A stretch of DNA of 64,000 nt from SZUA-36 sp963774415 (GCA_963774415.1 CAVZEU010000002.1:1-64000); one strand, 5' to 3'; positions 26,062 through 35,922 are shown, counted from the stretch's first letter. Translations and numbers: made by a program. The notes: generated from the letters alone by a model not told the origin.

Positions 26062-27188
26062 CGTCTTGCCTCCCGCGTCGCTGAACGGCCGTCATTGTCG
26101 GGTGCGGATTTACCGGTTCGGTTCGATTGCGGCGACTGCACCGGCGGCGGCATTTTCGACCCGGCGGCGGCGGACTGATCCAGCGGCAGGTAAAGTATGT
26201 TGCCGCTCGAATCCACGTCGATGAAAACCTTTCGGTTTTTCGACAGGACCTCTTCCATCGTGTCGAGGTAGAGACGCCGCCGCGTGACTTGCGGGGCCGC
26301 CTTGTATTGCGCCAGTACCAGGTTGAAACGCTGGCTTTCACCCTCGGCCTTGGCGATCGTGGCCGCCTTGTAGCCCGCCGCCTCCTGGGTAATGCGCGCC
26401 GCCTTGCCGCGTGCCTCGGGGATGACGCTGTTGACGTGCACATTGGCTTCCTGGATATAGCGTTCCCGGTCTTCGCGGGCCCTGATCACGTCGGAATAGG
26501 CCTCCCTGACCTGCGACGGCACATTGACGTCGACCAGGTTGAACTGCGTTATCTGCAGGCCGGCCTGGTACAGGTCCAGCGTGTCCTGCAGCACCTGCTG
26601 CGTCTCCAGGCGGACCTTGGTCCTGGCGTTGCCCTCGAGTATCGCATCGAGCTTGTTGGTGCCGGTCGCTTCGCGCAACGCGCTTTCGGCCGCTTTTCGC
26701 AGCGTTATTTCCGGATCACGTACCTGGAACAGGAACTTCTTCGCATCGTTGATGCGGTACTGGACCTTGTAGGTGAACTCCACCAGGTTTTCATCCTCGG
26801 TCAGCATGTGACCGCGGTCCTCGGCCACCCTGACGTTGCTGATGTTGACCTTAGTGACTTTTTCGAAAGGGCGCGGCAGCGTCAGGTTGATGCCGGGCTG
26901 CAGGGTGCGCGTGAACTTGCCGAAACGCTGCACGACGCCGCGTTCCGCCTGGTCGATGACGTGCACGGAGTCCCAGGCCACCCAGAATATGATCAGTAAC
27001 AACACCAGCGAAAACGCCCCGCCGCCGCCGCGGCGCTCGCCCGCGGGGCGCTTGCCGCCCCCGCCGCCCCCGAACAACGACTGCAGGCGCCGGCTCACGC
27101 TGCGAAAGACCTCTTCCAGGTCCGGTGGCTGCTGATCGCCTGATTTCCAGGGGTCTTTATCGCCGTTTCCGGGTTCTTTCCAGGGCAT
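26058..27188 (-). CDS. hflK: FtsH protease regulator HflK
   Basis: A 376-residue partner of HflC. The N-terminus is Gly/Pro-rich with DKDPWKSG, then a transmembrane helix (FSLVLLLIIFWVAWDSV), the band-7 domain (PGINLTLPRPFEKV), and an alanine/glutamine-rich coiled coil. GTG at 27200 is possible, but ATG at 27188 has GGAG 8 nt upstream and gives MPWKEPGNGDKDPW, the usual HflK opening. Confidence 0.95.
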   Translation of the reverse strand: MPWKEPGNGDKDPWKSGDQQPPDLEEVFRSVSRRLQSLFGGGGGGKRPAGERRGGGGAFSLVLLLIIFWVAWDSVHVIDQAERGVVQRFGKFTRTLQPGINLTLPRPFEKVTKVNISNVRVAEDRGHMLTEDENLVEFTYKVQYRINDAKKFLFQVRDPEITLRKAAESALREATGTNKLDAILEGNARTKVRLETQQVLQDTLDLYQAGLQITQFNLVDVNVPSQVREAYSDVIRAREDRERYIQEANVHVNSVIPEARGKAARITQEAAGYKAATIAKAEGESQRFNLVLAQYKAAPQVTRRRLYLDTMEEVLSKNRKVFIDVDSSGNILYLPLDQSAAAGSKMPPPVQSPQSNRTGKSAPDNDGRSATREARR

Positions 27189-27338
27189 CGGGTTCTCCAC
27201 TCAAGGGTGTGTTTGGGTAGTCATTCAGTCAGGAACTGGTTGCCAGCAAGCCGCCTGTCGATACGCGGGGCTTTTCATGCCTGTGATATCTCCATTTTAG
27301 GTGTGGCGTTGCCGGGCAGCAAGTGCCGATGGTTACGG

Positions 27339-28625
27339 TCACAACAGGGATTCGCGCACCAGCAGGCCCGCATCGCCCGGCAAGCGGCCCAGCTGTTCGG
27401 CGTCGTGCCGCGACAGGTCGACCTTGAGCAGCCAGCAGCCGTCGTCGCCGATTTTCTCTTCGCTCACCGCGCCCAGGTCGAACAGCGTCGAACGCAGTTT
27501 CGCGTGCCGGCCAGCAAGCGTAATCCAGCGACGGATACGCTCGCCACTGAGGCGCTGCGCAATGGCGTCCTGCAACTGCTCCAGGCCGGACCCGGCTAAG
27601 GCGGAGACATCGATGCGCTCGACCTGGCCGCTGGCGTCGAGCTGCGTCACCGGCTCGCGTCCCAGCCGGTCGATCTTGTTGTAGACGCGGACCCGCGGCA
27701 AGCCGCCGGCGCCGACCTGCTCCAGGACCTCTTCGACATCCTGGGCCCGCTGCTGGTGAAAAGGGTCGGAGGCGTCGATGACATGCAGCAGCAGGTCGGC
27801 CTCCCGCGTTTCCTGCAGCGTGGCGTGAAACGCCGCCACCAGTTCGTGCGGCAGGTCCCTGACGAACCCCACGGTGTCGACCAGCAGCACCTGCCCGCCT
27901 TGCCCCTGGTTCAATTGCCGTATGGTCGGGTCCAGCGTCGCAAACTGCATGTTGCGGGTATCGACGCTGGCCGCCGTCAAGGCGTTGAACAAGGTCGATT
28001 TTCCGGCATTGGTGTAACCCACCAGGGCCACGCTGAAAACTTTGGCGCGTACGCGCCTGCGCCGGCTTTGCGTGCGCTGACGCCTGACTTTGTCGAGCCT
28101 GTCCTTCAGGTAGCCGATGCGGCGCCCGATCAGGCGCCGGTCGGTCTCGAGCTGCGTTTCACCCGGTCCGCGCAGGCCGATGCCGCCCTTTTGCCGCTCC
28201 AGGTGCGTCCAGCCCCGGACCAGGCGCGTCGACAGGTGCCGCAACTGGGCCAGTTCAACCTGCAGCTTGCCCTCGTGAGAGCGCGCCCGCTGCGCGAAGA
28301 TATCCAGGATCAGCGCGCTTCGGTCGAGCACGCGGCACTGGCACTGGCGTTCGATATTTCGTTCCTGGATCGCGGTCAGGGGTTGGCTGACCAGGACCAG
28401 GCTGGCTCCCGTCGCGGTGATCTTTTCGCCCAGTTCGTCAATTTTTCCGCTGCCGACAAAAAACCGCGCGTCCGGGCGTTCGCGCGGTGCTGTCAGGACG
28501 GCGGCGATTTCAACGTCGGCCGAGCGGCACAACTCCTCGAATTCATCCAGGGATTCCGGACCCGTTTGCGCAAGTACCGGGTGAAGTATGACGGCGCGGT
28601 CGCCCCGGTCGGCCCTTTCCAACAA
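27339..28625 (-). CDS. hflX: Ribosome-dissociating GTPase HflX
   Basis: A 428-residue TRAFAC GTPase. Order: N-terminal HflX domain (AVILHPVLAQT, VGSGKIDEL), glycine-rich linker GGIGLRGPGETQLETDRR, then the G domain with G1 GYTNAGKST, G3 DTVGF and G4 NKID. It splits stalled or hibernating ribosomes. Translation starts at a TTG (28625) six bases after hfq; the following residues align with the E. coli start MFDRYDAGEQAV, so the non-ATG start is well supported. Confidence 0.96.
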   Translation of the reverse strand: MLERADRGDRAVILHPVLAQTGPESLDEFEELCRSADVEIAAVLTAPRERPDARFFVGSGKIDELGEKITATGASLVLVSQPLTAIQERNIERQCQCRVLDRSALILDIFAQRARSHEGKLQVELAQLRHLSTRLVRGWTHLERQKGGIGLRGPGETQLETDRRLIGRRIGYLKDRLDKVRRQRTQSRRRRVRAKVFSVALVGYTNAGKSTLFNALTAASVDTRNMQFATLDPTIRQLNQGQGGQVLLVDTVGFVRDLPHELVAAFHATLQETREADLLLHVIDASDPFHQQRAQDVEEVLEQVGAGGLPRVRVYNKIDRLGREPVTQLDASGQVERIDVSALAGSGLEQLQDAIAQRLSGERIRRWITLAGRHAKLRSTLFDLGAVSEEKIGDDGCWLLKVDLSRHDAEQLGRLPGDAGLLVRESLL

Positions 28626-28631
28626 ATTCGC

Positions 28632-28862
28632 TTACCCTTCGTCCTCTTCGAATACGCTGACGTTGCGGGCGGGTACCACGGTCGAGATTGCGTGTTTGTA
28701 GATCATTTGGCTGACTGAATTCTTCAGCAGCACGACAAACTGATCGAAGGATTCGACCTGGCCCTGTAACTTGATTCCATTGACGAGATAGATAGCCACG
28801 GGTACGCGTTCACGACGCAATGCGTTCAAGAACGGTTCTTGTAATGATTGACCCTTTGACAC
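28632..28862 (-). CDS. hfq: RNA chaperone Hfq
   Basis: A 76-residue Sm-like protein that forms a hexamer and pairs small RNAs with mRNA. Sm1 (VNGIKLQGQVESFDQFVVLLK) and Sm2 (YKHAISTVVPAR) motifs are intact; Q8 of SLQEPFLNALR and the rim arginines are present. The C-terminal tail is very short and acidic (FEEDEG). Start is GTG with an excellent AGGAGG 8 nt upstream. Confidence 0.98.
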   Translation of the reverse strand: MSKGQSLQEPFLNALRRERVPVAIYLVNGIKLQGQVESFDQFVVLLKNSVSQMIYKHAISTVVPARNVSVFEEDEG

Positions 28863-28933
28863 GGCTGTTCCTCCTAGGCTTTTCTTGTAATGTCCGATTG
28901 CTAATGGAACTAATGTACATGGGTACTAGGACG

Positions 28934-29908
28934 CTACGCTTCAAGGAAACCCTGCAAAGCGCGCATCAATTCTTCCCGCACCCCAACTGCCTGTAAATTA
29001 TACCATATGGCCGAGGCATCACGCCGCAACCATGTGAGCTGCCTCTTGGCCAGTTGCCGACTGGCGGCAACGGCCTTCTCGCGCGCCTCGCCGAACGCGG
29101 TTTTCCCGTCCAGGAAGTCCCAGAACTGGCGGTAGCCGACCGCGCGCATGGACGGCAAATCCCGGTGCAGATCAGGGCGAGTATACAGGCTTTTCATTTC
29201 CTCGATGAAGCCGTTTTCGAGCATGTCGTTAAAGCGCGCCTCGATCCGCCGGTGAAGCAGGCTGCGAGGCTCGGGCGCGACGATGATCTTGTGCAGCCGG
29301 TAAGGCAGCTTCTGACCGGCAGACGCGGCCTGGAGCCCGCTCATCGTCGAGCCGGTGAGGCGGATCACCTCCAGCGCCCGCTGGATGCGTTGCGGGTCGT
29401 TCGGGTGGATGCGCGCGGCCGCCTCGGGGTCCTGCTTGCGCAAGGTCTCGTGCATCGCCGGCCAGCCGATTGCCGTCGCTTCCTGTTCCAGTTGCGCACG
29501 CACGGCCTCGTCGGCGGCGGGCAGTTCGGAAAGACCGTGTTCGAGCGCGTGGAAATACAGCATGGTGCCGCCGACCAGCAGCGGCACCCTGCCCGCGGCG
29601 CGGATGGCGCGCATTTCCCGCAGGGCGTCCTCGCGAAATTCCGCCGCCGAATAGCTTTCAGCGGGGTCGCGTATGTCGATTAACCGGTGGGGCGCCCGCG
29701 AGAGCGTTGCAGCATCCGGCTTGGCGGTGCCGATATCCATGCCCCGGTAGACCAGCGCGGAATCGACGCTGATGATCTCCAGCGGGAAACGCTCGCACAA
29801 CTCGAGCGCCAGCCCGGTTTTGCCGGCCGCGGTCGGCCCCATCAGGAACACGGCGGGCGGCGGCCGCATCGACTTGGCGGATTGAGCGTTCAGGCTTTCA
29901 GCCCGCAT
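28934..29908 (-). CDS. miaA: tRNA dimethylallyltransferase MiaA
   Basis: A 324-residue enzyme adding the isopentenyl group to A37 of tRNAs that read UNN codons. P-loop GPTAAGKT, DSALVYRGMDIGTAKP, and GTMLYFHAL are in place. Two starts are possible: ATG 29908 and ATG 29869 (MRPPPAVFLMGP); both leave a normal N-terminus and neither has a good ribosome binding site. A hairpin-rich, MITE-like element begins only 16 bp upstream of the first ATG, which may be why the native leader is not visible. Confidence 0.95.
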   Translation of the reverse strand: MRAESLNAQSAKSMRPPPAVFLMGPTAAGKTGLALELCERFPLEIISVDSALVYRGMDIGTAKPDAATLSRAPHRLIDIRDPAESYSAAEFREDALREMRAIRAAGRVPLLVGGTMLYFHALEHGLSELPAADEAVRAQLEQEATAIGWPAMHETLRKQDPEAAARIHPNDPQRIQRALEVIRLTGSTMSGLQAASAGQKLPYRLHKIIVAPEPRSLLHRRIEARFNDMLENGFIEEMKSLYTRPDLHRDLPSMRAVGYRQFWDFLDGKTAFGEAREKAVAASRQLAKRQLTWLRRDASAIWYNLQAVGVREELMRALQGFLEA

Positions 29909-29923
29909 CTTGCACTGGACAGT

Positions 29924-30098
29924 AGTTCATTTCGCGCTCCCACCCAGCGGCCCTGCGGGCTACCCGCACAGGCGTCCCGTTCCGGCGGGGTCGGCCTGAC
30001 AGGGCGTCGCGCCCTGGGCGGCCTGTAATGGGCCTCCCGCCCATTACACCCCTGAACGGTGCGCCCGTGCGGCGCTTCCAGGTCGCCCGAAATGAACT
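29924..30098. mobile_element. Hairpin-rich MITE-like element upstream of miaA
   Basis: The ends AGTTCATTTCG (29924-29934) and CGAAATGAACT (30088-30098) are perfect 11-bp inverted repeats. Inside are three perfect hairpins: TGCGGG-cta-CCCGCA (29954-29968), AGGGCG-tcg-CGCCCT (30001-30015), and TGTAATGGGC-ctccc-GCCCATTACA (30024-30048). No protein is supported. Size and architecture fit a short non-autonomous element or a structured dispersed repeat; mobility is inference. Confidence 0.5.
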
Positions 30099-30176
30099 GC
30101 CGGCTAGTGCGTTCATTGGCCCAGGCGATGAAACCCGCACGCTGGATGGCCAGGACGGCGGTTGCCTTTGAATGGG

Positions 30177-30241
30177 GCCGTGCATCCGTCGGGAACGGAT
30201 ACCGCGCGACCATGGATGGCTTGAGCATGTCCCGTACACGG
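30177..30241. repeat. Diverged single copy of the 127-bp unit core
   Basis: GGGGCCGT is followed by the apical hairpin GCATCCGT-cggga-ACGGATAC at 30182, then by a CCATGGATGGCTTGAGC segment and GTCCCG. The array copies have a different second arm (GCGCGCAGGATGCCTC). It lies between miaA and mutL. Confidence 0.6.
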
Positions 30242-30342
30242 GGGGTAACCGCCATGCCCTTGATACGAGCAAACGTTTCCAATGCGTTAAATCCTCAATC
30301 CACGCTGACGAGGCAGGTATATAACACGTAGGCGATTCAAAG

Positions 30343-32136
30343 CTAGCGCCCGCGCAGGAACAGGCGGTCGATGGCGGCAAGGTCGAGTTGCAGCCACGTC
30401 GGCCGGCCGTGGTTGCACTGCGCGGCCCGTTCGGTTCTTTCCATGTCGCGCAACAGGGCGTTCATTTCGGCGATGTTCAATACCCGGTTGGCGCGCACCG
30501 AGCCGTGGCAGGCCATGGACGAGAGCACCTCGTCCATGGCGGACTCGACCTTCAGGCTCTTCTCGTCGGTCGCCAGTTCCGCCAGCACGTCTTGCAGCAA
30601 CTTCCCAATGTCCGATTGCTGCAGCAAGGTCGGGACCTTCCTGACCACGACCGTTTGCGGGCCGGTACGGTCACAACCGATGCCCAGTGCTTCCAGCTGC
30701 GGTTGGTGGGCTTCCACCTGTCCCGCCTCTTTTTCGCTGACGTTGACGCTCAGCGGCACCAGCAGGTTCTGGCTGCGAATCCCGTCCTTTGCCAGTCCGC
30801 TTTTCAAACGTTCATAGGTAATGCGTTCGTGCGCGGCGTGCATGTCGACCAAAACGAGGCCGTGCCGGTTCTGGGCCAGGATATAGACGCCGTGCAGTTG
30901 CGCCAGCGCATAACCGAGCGGCGGGAACGCCTCGACATCCTCACCCGCACCCGCACGCGCCGTAGCGGCGCCCGGCTGCGCGCCGGCTGCCGTGGGGCTT
31001 CCGGCCGGCGCAGCCAAGACCCTGGCATAGCCCTCCATCTGCTCGGCCACGCCCATCGGCATGGCGGACTGCGAGCCTTGCACGAACCTCGCACCGCCGC
31101 GATCGATGCCGCTGCCGGCCCTGGCCGCGCCGCTGCCCACGCCCGCCCCTGCCAGCGCGTGGTTCAACGCGGCATAAACGAAATCGTGCACCGACCGCGA
31201 ATCGCGAAACCGCACCTCGTGCTTTTGCGGGTGGACGTTGACGTCGACCCCGCCCGGCGGCAGTGTCAGAAACAGCACGAAGGCCGGGTGCCTGCCGTGA
31301 TAGAGCACATCCCTGAAGGCTTGGCGCACCGCGTGTGCGACCAGCCGGTCGCGAACGATCCGGCCGTTGACGAAGAAGTACTGGCGGTCCGCCTGCGCAC
31401 GGTTGTAACGGGGTTCGGCGACCCAGCCGCGCAAGCCGAGCGAACCGCGCTCCTCCCCGATTTCGAGCGCATTTTCGACAAAATCCTCGTCCAGCACCTG
31501 CGCCAGCCGCCCGCGCATGCCCGCGTCATCGGCAACGGCGCCCATCCGCCGCACCGCGCGGCCGTTATGCAGCAACTGGAAGCCGACCTCAGGACGCGCC
31601 AGCGCCATACGCTTGAGCATATCGTCAATATGGCCGAGCTCGGTCCGGTCCGTGCGCAGGAACTTGCGCCGCGCCGGTACGTTGTAAAACAGGTCGCTGA
31701 CCTCGACCCGCGTGCCGGTTTCGCCGGCGGCGGGTTCCGCGGAACCGACCTCGCCCTGGCGGGCCATGACCTGCCAGGCGTGTTCCGCCTTTGGCGTCCG
31801 CGAACGGATGAGCAGCCTGCTCACCGAGGCGATGCTCGGCAACGCCTCGCCCCTGAATCCCAGTGAACTCACTGCTTCCAGTTCCTCGATGCTGGCGATT
31901 TTGCTGGTCGCATGGCGCGCCAGCGCCAGCGACAACTCGCGCCGTTCGATGCCCGCACCGTCATCGTCCACGCGGATCAGGCGCTTGCCGCCTTGTTCCA
32001 GCGTGACGCGAACAGTCATCGCGCCTGCATCCAGGCTGTTTTCAACGAGTTCCTTGACCACCGAAGAGGGCCGTTCCACCACTTCGCCGGCAGCGATCTG
32101 GTTGATCAGAAGGTCAGGTAGTTGGCGGATAGGCAT
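30343..32136 (-). CDS. mutL: DNA mismatch repair protein MutL
   Basis: A 597-residue GHKL ATPase that links MutS mismatch recognition to strand removal. ATPase motifs: ELVENSLDAG, DDDGAGI, SLGFRGEALPSI, GTRVEVSDLFYNVPARRKF. The C-terminal dimerisation domain includes QVEAHQPQLEALGIGC and the conserved SMACHGSVRAN. It has no DQHA endonuclease motif (DMHAAHER in its place), as in the MutH-using gammaproteobacteria. Order amiB-mutL-miaA is standard. Confidence 0.97.
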   Translation of the reverse strand: MPIRQLPDLLINQIAAGEVVERPSSVVKELVENSLDAGAMTVRVTLEQGGKRLIRVDDDGAGIERRELSLALARHATSKIASIEELEAVSSLGFRGEALPSIASVSRLLIRSRTPKAEHAWQVMARQGEVGSAEPAAGETGTRVEVSDLFYNVPARRKFLRTDRTELGHIDDMLKRMALARPEVGFQLLHNGRAVRRMGAVADDAGMRGRLAQVLDEDFVENALEIGEERGSLGLRGWVAEPRYNRAQADRQYFFVNGRIVRDRLVAHAVRQAFRDVLYHGRHPAFVLFLTLPPGGVDVNVHPQKHEVRFRDSRSVHDFVYAALNHALAGAGVGSGAARAGSGIDRGGARFVQGSQSAMPMGVAEQMEGYARVLAAPAGSPTAAGAQPGAATARAGAGEDVEAFPPLGYALAQLHGVYILAQNRHGLVLVDMHAAHERITYERLKSGLAKDGIRSQNLLVPLSVNVSEKEAGQVEAHQPQLEALGIGCDRTGPQTVVVRKVPTLLQQSDIGKLLQDVLAELATDEKSLKVESAMDEVLSSMACHGSVRANRVLNIAEMNALLRDMERTERAAQCNHGRPTWLQLDLAAIDRLFLRGR

Positions 32137-32210
32137 GTGCTGTCTTTTTAGCCGTTTTCCGCCGCGGCTTCAAGAAGATTATATTGGCCGAATCACTATC
32201 CGGTAATGAA

Positions 32211-33512
32211 TCAGCTGGTCGGAATCACCAGTTCGCGGCCGACATGGATCACGTCGCCGTGGATGTTGTTGGCCGAGCGCAGTTGGCTGACGCTGACTTG
32301 GTAACGGTTGGCGATTTCGCCGAGCGTGTCGCCGCGCGCGACGATATGTCGCGTACCCTGGCGGTGTGACGCGATCCAGGTCCCGGGCGGCGGACTGCTA
32401 TAGAAATAATCACTGATGCCGCTGGTAATGGAGGCGGCCATGTGCTTCTGAAATTCTCTTTGCGTCAGGCGCTTTTCTTCGCTGGGGTTGGAAATAAACG
32501 CAGTTTCCACCAAAACTGACGGCACGTCCGGCGATTTCAGCACCATGAAGTTGGCCCGCCCGACATAATCCTTGTGGGTCTTGCCGTTGCGCTTCAGCGA
32601 ACCGAGGATGTCGCCGGCAACCTTGTTGCTGGCCTCGCGGGTGGCGCTCTGCGACAGGTCCAACAGTACCGAGGCGAGCATGTCGTCCTTGTCGGCCAGC
32701 GTGACGCCGCCCACCAGGTCGGAAGCGTTTTCCGAATCCGCGAGCAGGCGCGCGAACTCACTGCTCGCACCCCGCGCCGACAGCACGAACACGGAACTGC
32801 CCCTGACACTCCGCTTCCTGAACGCATCCGCGTGGATGGACACGAACAGGTCGGCACGGGCCTTGCGCGCCAACTCGTAACGCTGCCGCAAGGGGATGTA
32901 ATAATCGCCTTTTCGCGTCAACACGGCGCGCATGCCGGGGCGCGCGTCGATGCTGTGCTTGAGTTCGCGGGCAATGGCCAGCACCACGTCTTTCTCGCGC
33001 GTCCTGTGCTCGCCAATGGCGCCGGGGTCCTCGCCGCCGTGACCCGCGTCGATCGCAACCACCACCGCGCGATCCGGCTTGTTGATGTCCGCCAGGTGCC
33101 TGACCTTCGGCTGGGCCTGGTCATTGCGCCGCGGGTAAAGATCGACCACCAGGCGGTGCTGATACTGGCCGGTTGGCTCCAGCAAGAAACTCTTCAGCCG
33201 GGTTGCTTCGTGCAGGTCGAAGACCACCCTCAGGGTATGCTCGTCCGGTTCACCATAGCGCACGTCGGCGATCACGCCGGCGTGCCTGGTATCGATATGC
33301 AGCGGCGTTTTCAGCGTGGACCAGGCCAGGTCCACGACCACGCGGTCGGGGTTGGTGAGCGTGAACAGCTTGTAAGCGGTCTTGCTGTCGAGGTCCAGTA
33401 CCGCGCGGGTTTTCACCGGGTCGGCCCAGACACGGAAGCCGCTGACTTCAGCGGAAAAAACCGGCAATGAGGTCAGTAAAAGCAGGATTGTTATGAGTAG
33501 CCGTTTACTCAC
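32211..33512 (-). CDS. amiB: N-acetylmuramoyl-L-alanine amidase AmiB (AMIN + amidase_3 + LysM)
   Basis: About 433 residues. A signal peptide (KRLLITILLLLTSLPVFSA) is followed by an AMIN domain that targets septal peptidoglycan, the zinc amidase_3 domain (AIDAGHGGEDPGAIG, later ETAFISNPSEEKRL), and one C-terminal LysM (ARGDTLGEIANRYQVSVSQL). It splits daughter cells. GTG at 33512 is chosen because the signal peptide starts there; the frame is open to 33572 (TTG). The AT-rich 118-bp gap to tsaE may hold an internal promoter. Confidence 0.94.
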   Translation of the reverse strand: MSKRLLITILLLLTSLPVFSAEVSGFRVWADPVKTRAVLDLDSKTAYKLFTLTNPDRVVVDLAWSTLKTPLHIDTRHAGVIADVRYGEPDEHTLRVVFDLHEATRLKSFLLEPTGQYQHRLVVDLYPRRNDQAQPKVRHLADINKPDRAVVVAIDAGHGGEDPGAIGEHRTREKDVVLAIARELKHSIDARPGMRAVLTRKGDYYIPLRQRYELARKARADLFVSIHADAFRKRSVRGSSVFVLSARGASSEFARLLADSENASDLVGGVTLADKDDMLASVLLDLSQSATREASNKVAGDILGSLKRNGKTHKDYVGRANFMVLKSPDVPSVLVETAFISNPSEEKRLTQREFQKHMAASITSGISDYFYSSPPPGTWIASHRQGTRHIVARGDTLGEIANRYQVSVSQLRSANNIHGDVIHVGRELVIPTS

Positions 33513-33630
33513 TGGATCCAAAATGCTCCCCGTAGATATATTAATGATGAATTGCTTTTCACGAAATTGCAATAGTTTTTAATAAAAAACCGTAAGATAT
33601 CGATGCTATCTAACGCGGATAATGAAGAAC

Positions 33631-34092
33631 TTAAAGGTCCTCGAAACGAAACTTCTGCGCCGCGGGTGATTGCGCGCACCAGGCCAAGTCGCGGCCGGAA
33701 TCGGTATAGGAAAAATCAAACACGAAGTCGGGTTCCGGAAGCCAACGGCCAGATTTCTCAGGCCATTCGACCAGCACGATGGTGTTTTCGTCGAACAGGT
33801 CGGCGAGGCCGAGGAATTCCAGTTCATCCGCATCACCGATTCGGTACAGGTCCAGGTGCAGCACCTGCATCTGCTCCAGCGGGTAGTGCTCGAGCAGGCC
33901 ATAGGTCGGGCTCTTGACGCGGCCGTTGTAGCCCAGCGCCCTGATCAGCGCGCGCGCAAACGTCGTTTTACCGCTTCCCAATTCACCGCGGAGCCAGATG
34001 ACGAGCGGTGGCCGGAGATGGGCGGCGAGGCGCTCTGCGAAGGCAACGAGCTGTTGCTCCCGGGGAAAGGATCTGTGACCGCGCCGGGTCAA
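33631..34092 (-). CDS. tsaE: tRNA t6A synthesis ATPase TsaE
   Basis: A 153-residue P-loop ATPase working with TsaB and TsaD in t6A37 formation. Walker A GELGSGKTTF (36-45), SPTYGLLEHY, HLDLYRI and the Walker B-like LVEWPEK are present. It starts at TTG, three bases after the nnr stop (TGAgcaTTG); an ATG nearby is in another frame. Confidence 0.94.
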   Translation of the reverse strand: MTRRGHRSFPREQQLVAFAERLAAHLRPPLVIWLRGELGSGKTTFARALIRALGYNGRVKSPTYGLLEHYPLEQMQVLHLDLYRIGDADELEFLGLADLFDENTIVLVEWPEKSGRWLPEPDFVFDFSYTDSGRDLAWCAQSPAAQKFRFEDL

Positions 34093-34095
34093 TGC

Positions 34096-35626
34096 TCATG
34101 AACCCGGCGGCAGCGCCGAGCGCCAGACCACCGACAGCATCTGCGTCAGGTCGCCCGCCACCATCGCCATCTGACCCAGCCGGGCCGCGGCCTCATCGCC
34201 CGCCAACGCGTGCGCCAGCACGCCGCAACGGGCAGCCTCGCGGCTCTCCAGCCCCTGCCCCCGCAAAGCGGCGATGACGCCGGTCAGGACATCGCCGCTG
34301 CCGGCCGTCGCCATCCCGGGGTTGCCGTGGGGACAAATGGCGTAGGCCGCACCCGGCCCGGCAACGACCGTGCCGCAGCCCTTCAGCACCACGCCGGCCT
34401 GATAGCGCCCGGCCAGCCGTTGCGCGGCGCTGACGCGGTCAAGCTGAACCTCGTCGGTGCTGCAGGCAAGCAGTCGCCCCGCCTCCGCGGGGTGCGGGGT
34501 CAGTATCCAGTCGTGGCCCTCGCGTAAGCGCGAGTCGAGCCAACCCTCCGCGGCGAACTCCGCGAGCAGGTTCAGCCCGTCAGCGTCGATCACCAGCGGC
34601 AGGCCGCTGTCGATACATGTCTTGAGCAACGACCGGGACCAATCCGAGCGGCCCAGGCCGGGGCCGACGGCGATGACCTGGCTCCCCTCCAGGGCGGCCT
34701 TCAGCTCATCGGCGCCGGCGACGGCGCGGACCATCAGTTCCGGCCGCGCGGCGTTGACGAACCCGGCGTGGGCGGGGTCGGTCGCCAGCGTCACCAGGCC
34801 CGCCCCGCTGCGCAATGCCGCCTCGCCGCACAGATGCACCGCACCGCTCATGCCCCGTTGCCCGCCAACCACCAGCAGGCGCCCGAAACGGCCCTTGTGC
34901 GTGTTGCGCGGGCGCGGCGTGAGCACCGCCGGCAGGTATTGCTCCAGCAGCAGGTCACCTCCCGGGCCGACGTCACGGGCCGCCTCGACAGGCACGCCGA
35001 GATCGTCAAATACGATTTGGCCGCAGTGATCCGGGCCATCGGCGGTATACATGCCGCGTTTGCGGCCGACAAACGTCACGCTCAGCGCCGCGCGCACGCA
35101 GCAGCCCATGACGCAACCGGTGTCGGCATTCGAGTCCCGACGGAATGTCGATGGCGATGCTGGGGCAGGCCAGGCCATTGAGAAAATCGATCGCCTGGCG
35201 GTAAACACCGCCCACTTCGCGGCTGATCCCGGTACCCAGCAGTGCATCCAGGGCCAGGTCGAAACGCCCGTCAGGCTCGATCGGCCAGGTCGCTATGCGG
35301 CCGCCACCCTGTTGCCAGTCGGCGCAGGCGCGCGCGGCATCCCCCTGCAGCTTGTCCGGGTCCGACAAGGCGCAGACAGTGACGCTGAACCCTGCTTCCC
35401 GCGCCAGCCTCGCGACGACGTAGCCGTCGCCGCCGTTGTTTCCCGGGCCGCACAGGATGAGCCAGTTACGGGCCTGCGGGAAACGCCCCCTGGCCGCCTC
35501 CGTCACCGCACGCCCGGCGCGTTGCATCAACTCGTAACCGGCGATGCCGAGGCCGTGAATCGCGGCATGATCGAGTCCGCGAACCTGTTCGGCGGTATAC
35601 AATTGAGCCGATGCAGGAGAGGTCAT
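34096..35626 (-). pseudogene. nnr: Bifunctional NAD(P)H-hydrate epimerase/dehydratase Nnr, frameshifted
   Basis: Two overlapping frames together make one Nnr. The N-terminal epimerase runs from ATG 35626 (CGPGNNGGDGYVVARLA, DALLGTGI, IDIPSGL). The C-terminal ADP-dependent dehydratase (VVGGQRGMSGA, GPGLGRSDW, TAGSGDVLTGVIAAL) ends at 34096. The frame breaks at ~35130-35136, right after the IPSGL motif, where D-S-N-A-D-T-G is expected. Coding-strand CTCGAATG would become CTCGACTCGAATG if one 5-bp CTCGA repeat were restored, and that repairs the frame exactly. Either a real mutation or an assembly error; both domains are otherwise intact. TATAAT at 35766-35771 (complement) is a possible -10 box without a clear -35. 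Confidence 0.88.
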
Positions 35627-35922
35627 TTCAAATCGCACCGTCGGCCGCGTAATCGGCCCATTGGCGCAAGCCGCGGGCGGCACGCGGATCACAGTGGCCG
35701 GGTCGTCGGGGGCCGTGCCCCAACGCCGTATGCAGGATTTTGAGATGGCTTCCAAACATGCGAACATTATAACGGTGAAACCGCCAGTCAGCCTCCCCCG
35801 CACGAATACGGCCCCCGCGTGCCTCGCCGCTTCACAGCGCCGAGGACGGGCATCCGCGCGGCGTTGACACCAGGGCTCGTCGGCAGCATGTGCATACTCA
35901 CCCACATTGGCCATAATTCTGC

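Noticed and set aside
29890..30380. Two overlapping 130-160-codon frames between miaA and mutL
   Set aside because: They translate the hairpin-rich element and the single repeat copy; no ribosome binding site or family similarity.
33513..33572. TTG start of amiB at 33572
   Set aside because: It would place 20 polar residues before the signal peptide; the GTG at 33512 gives a normal leader.
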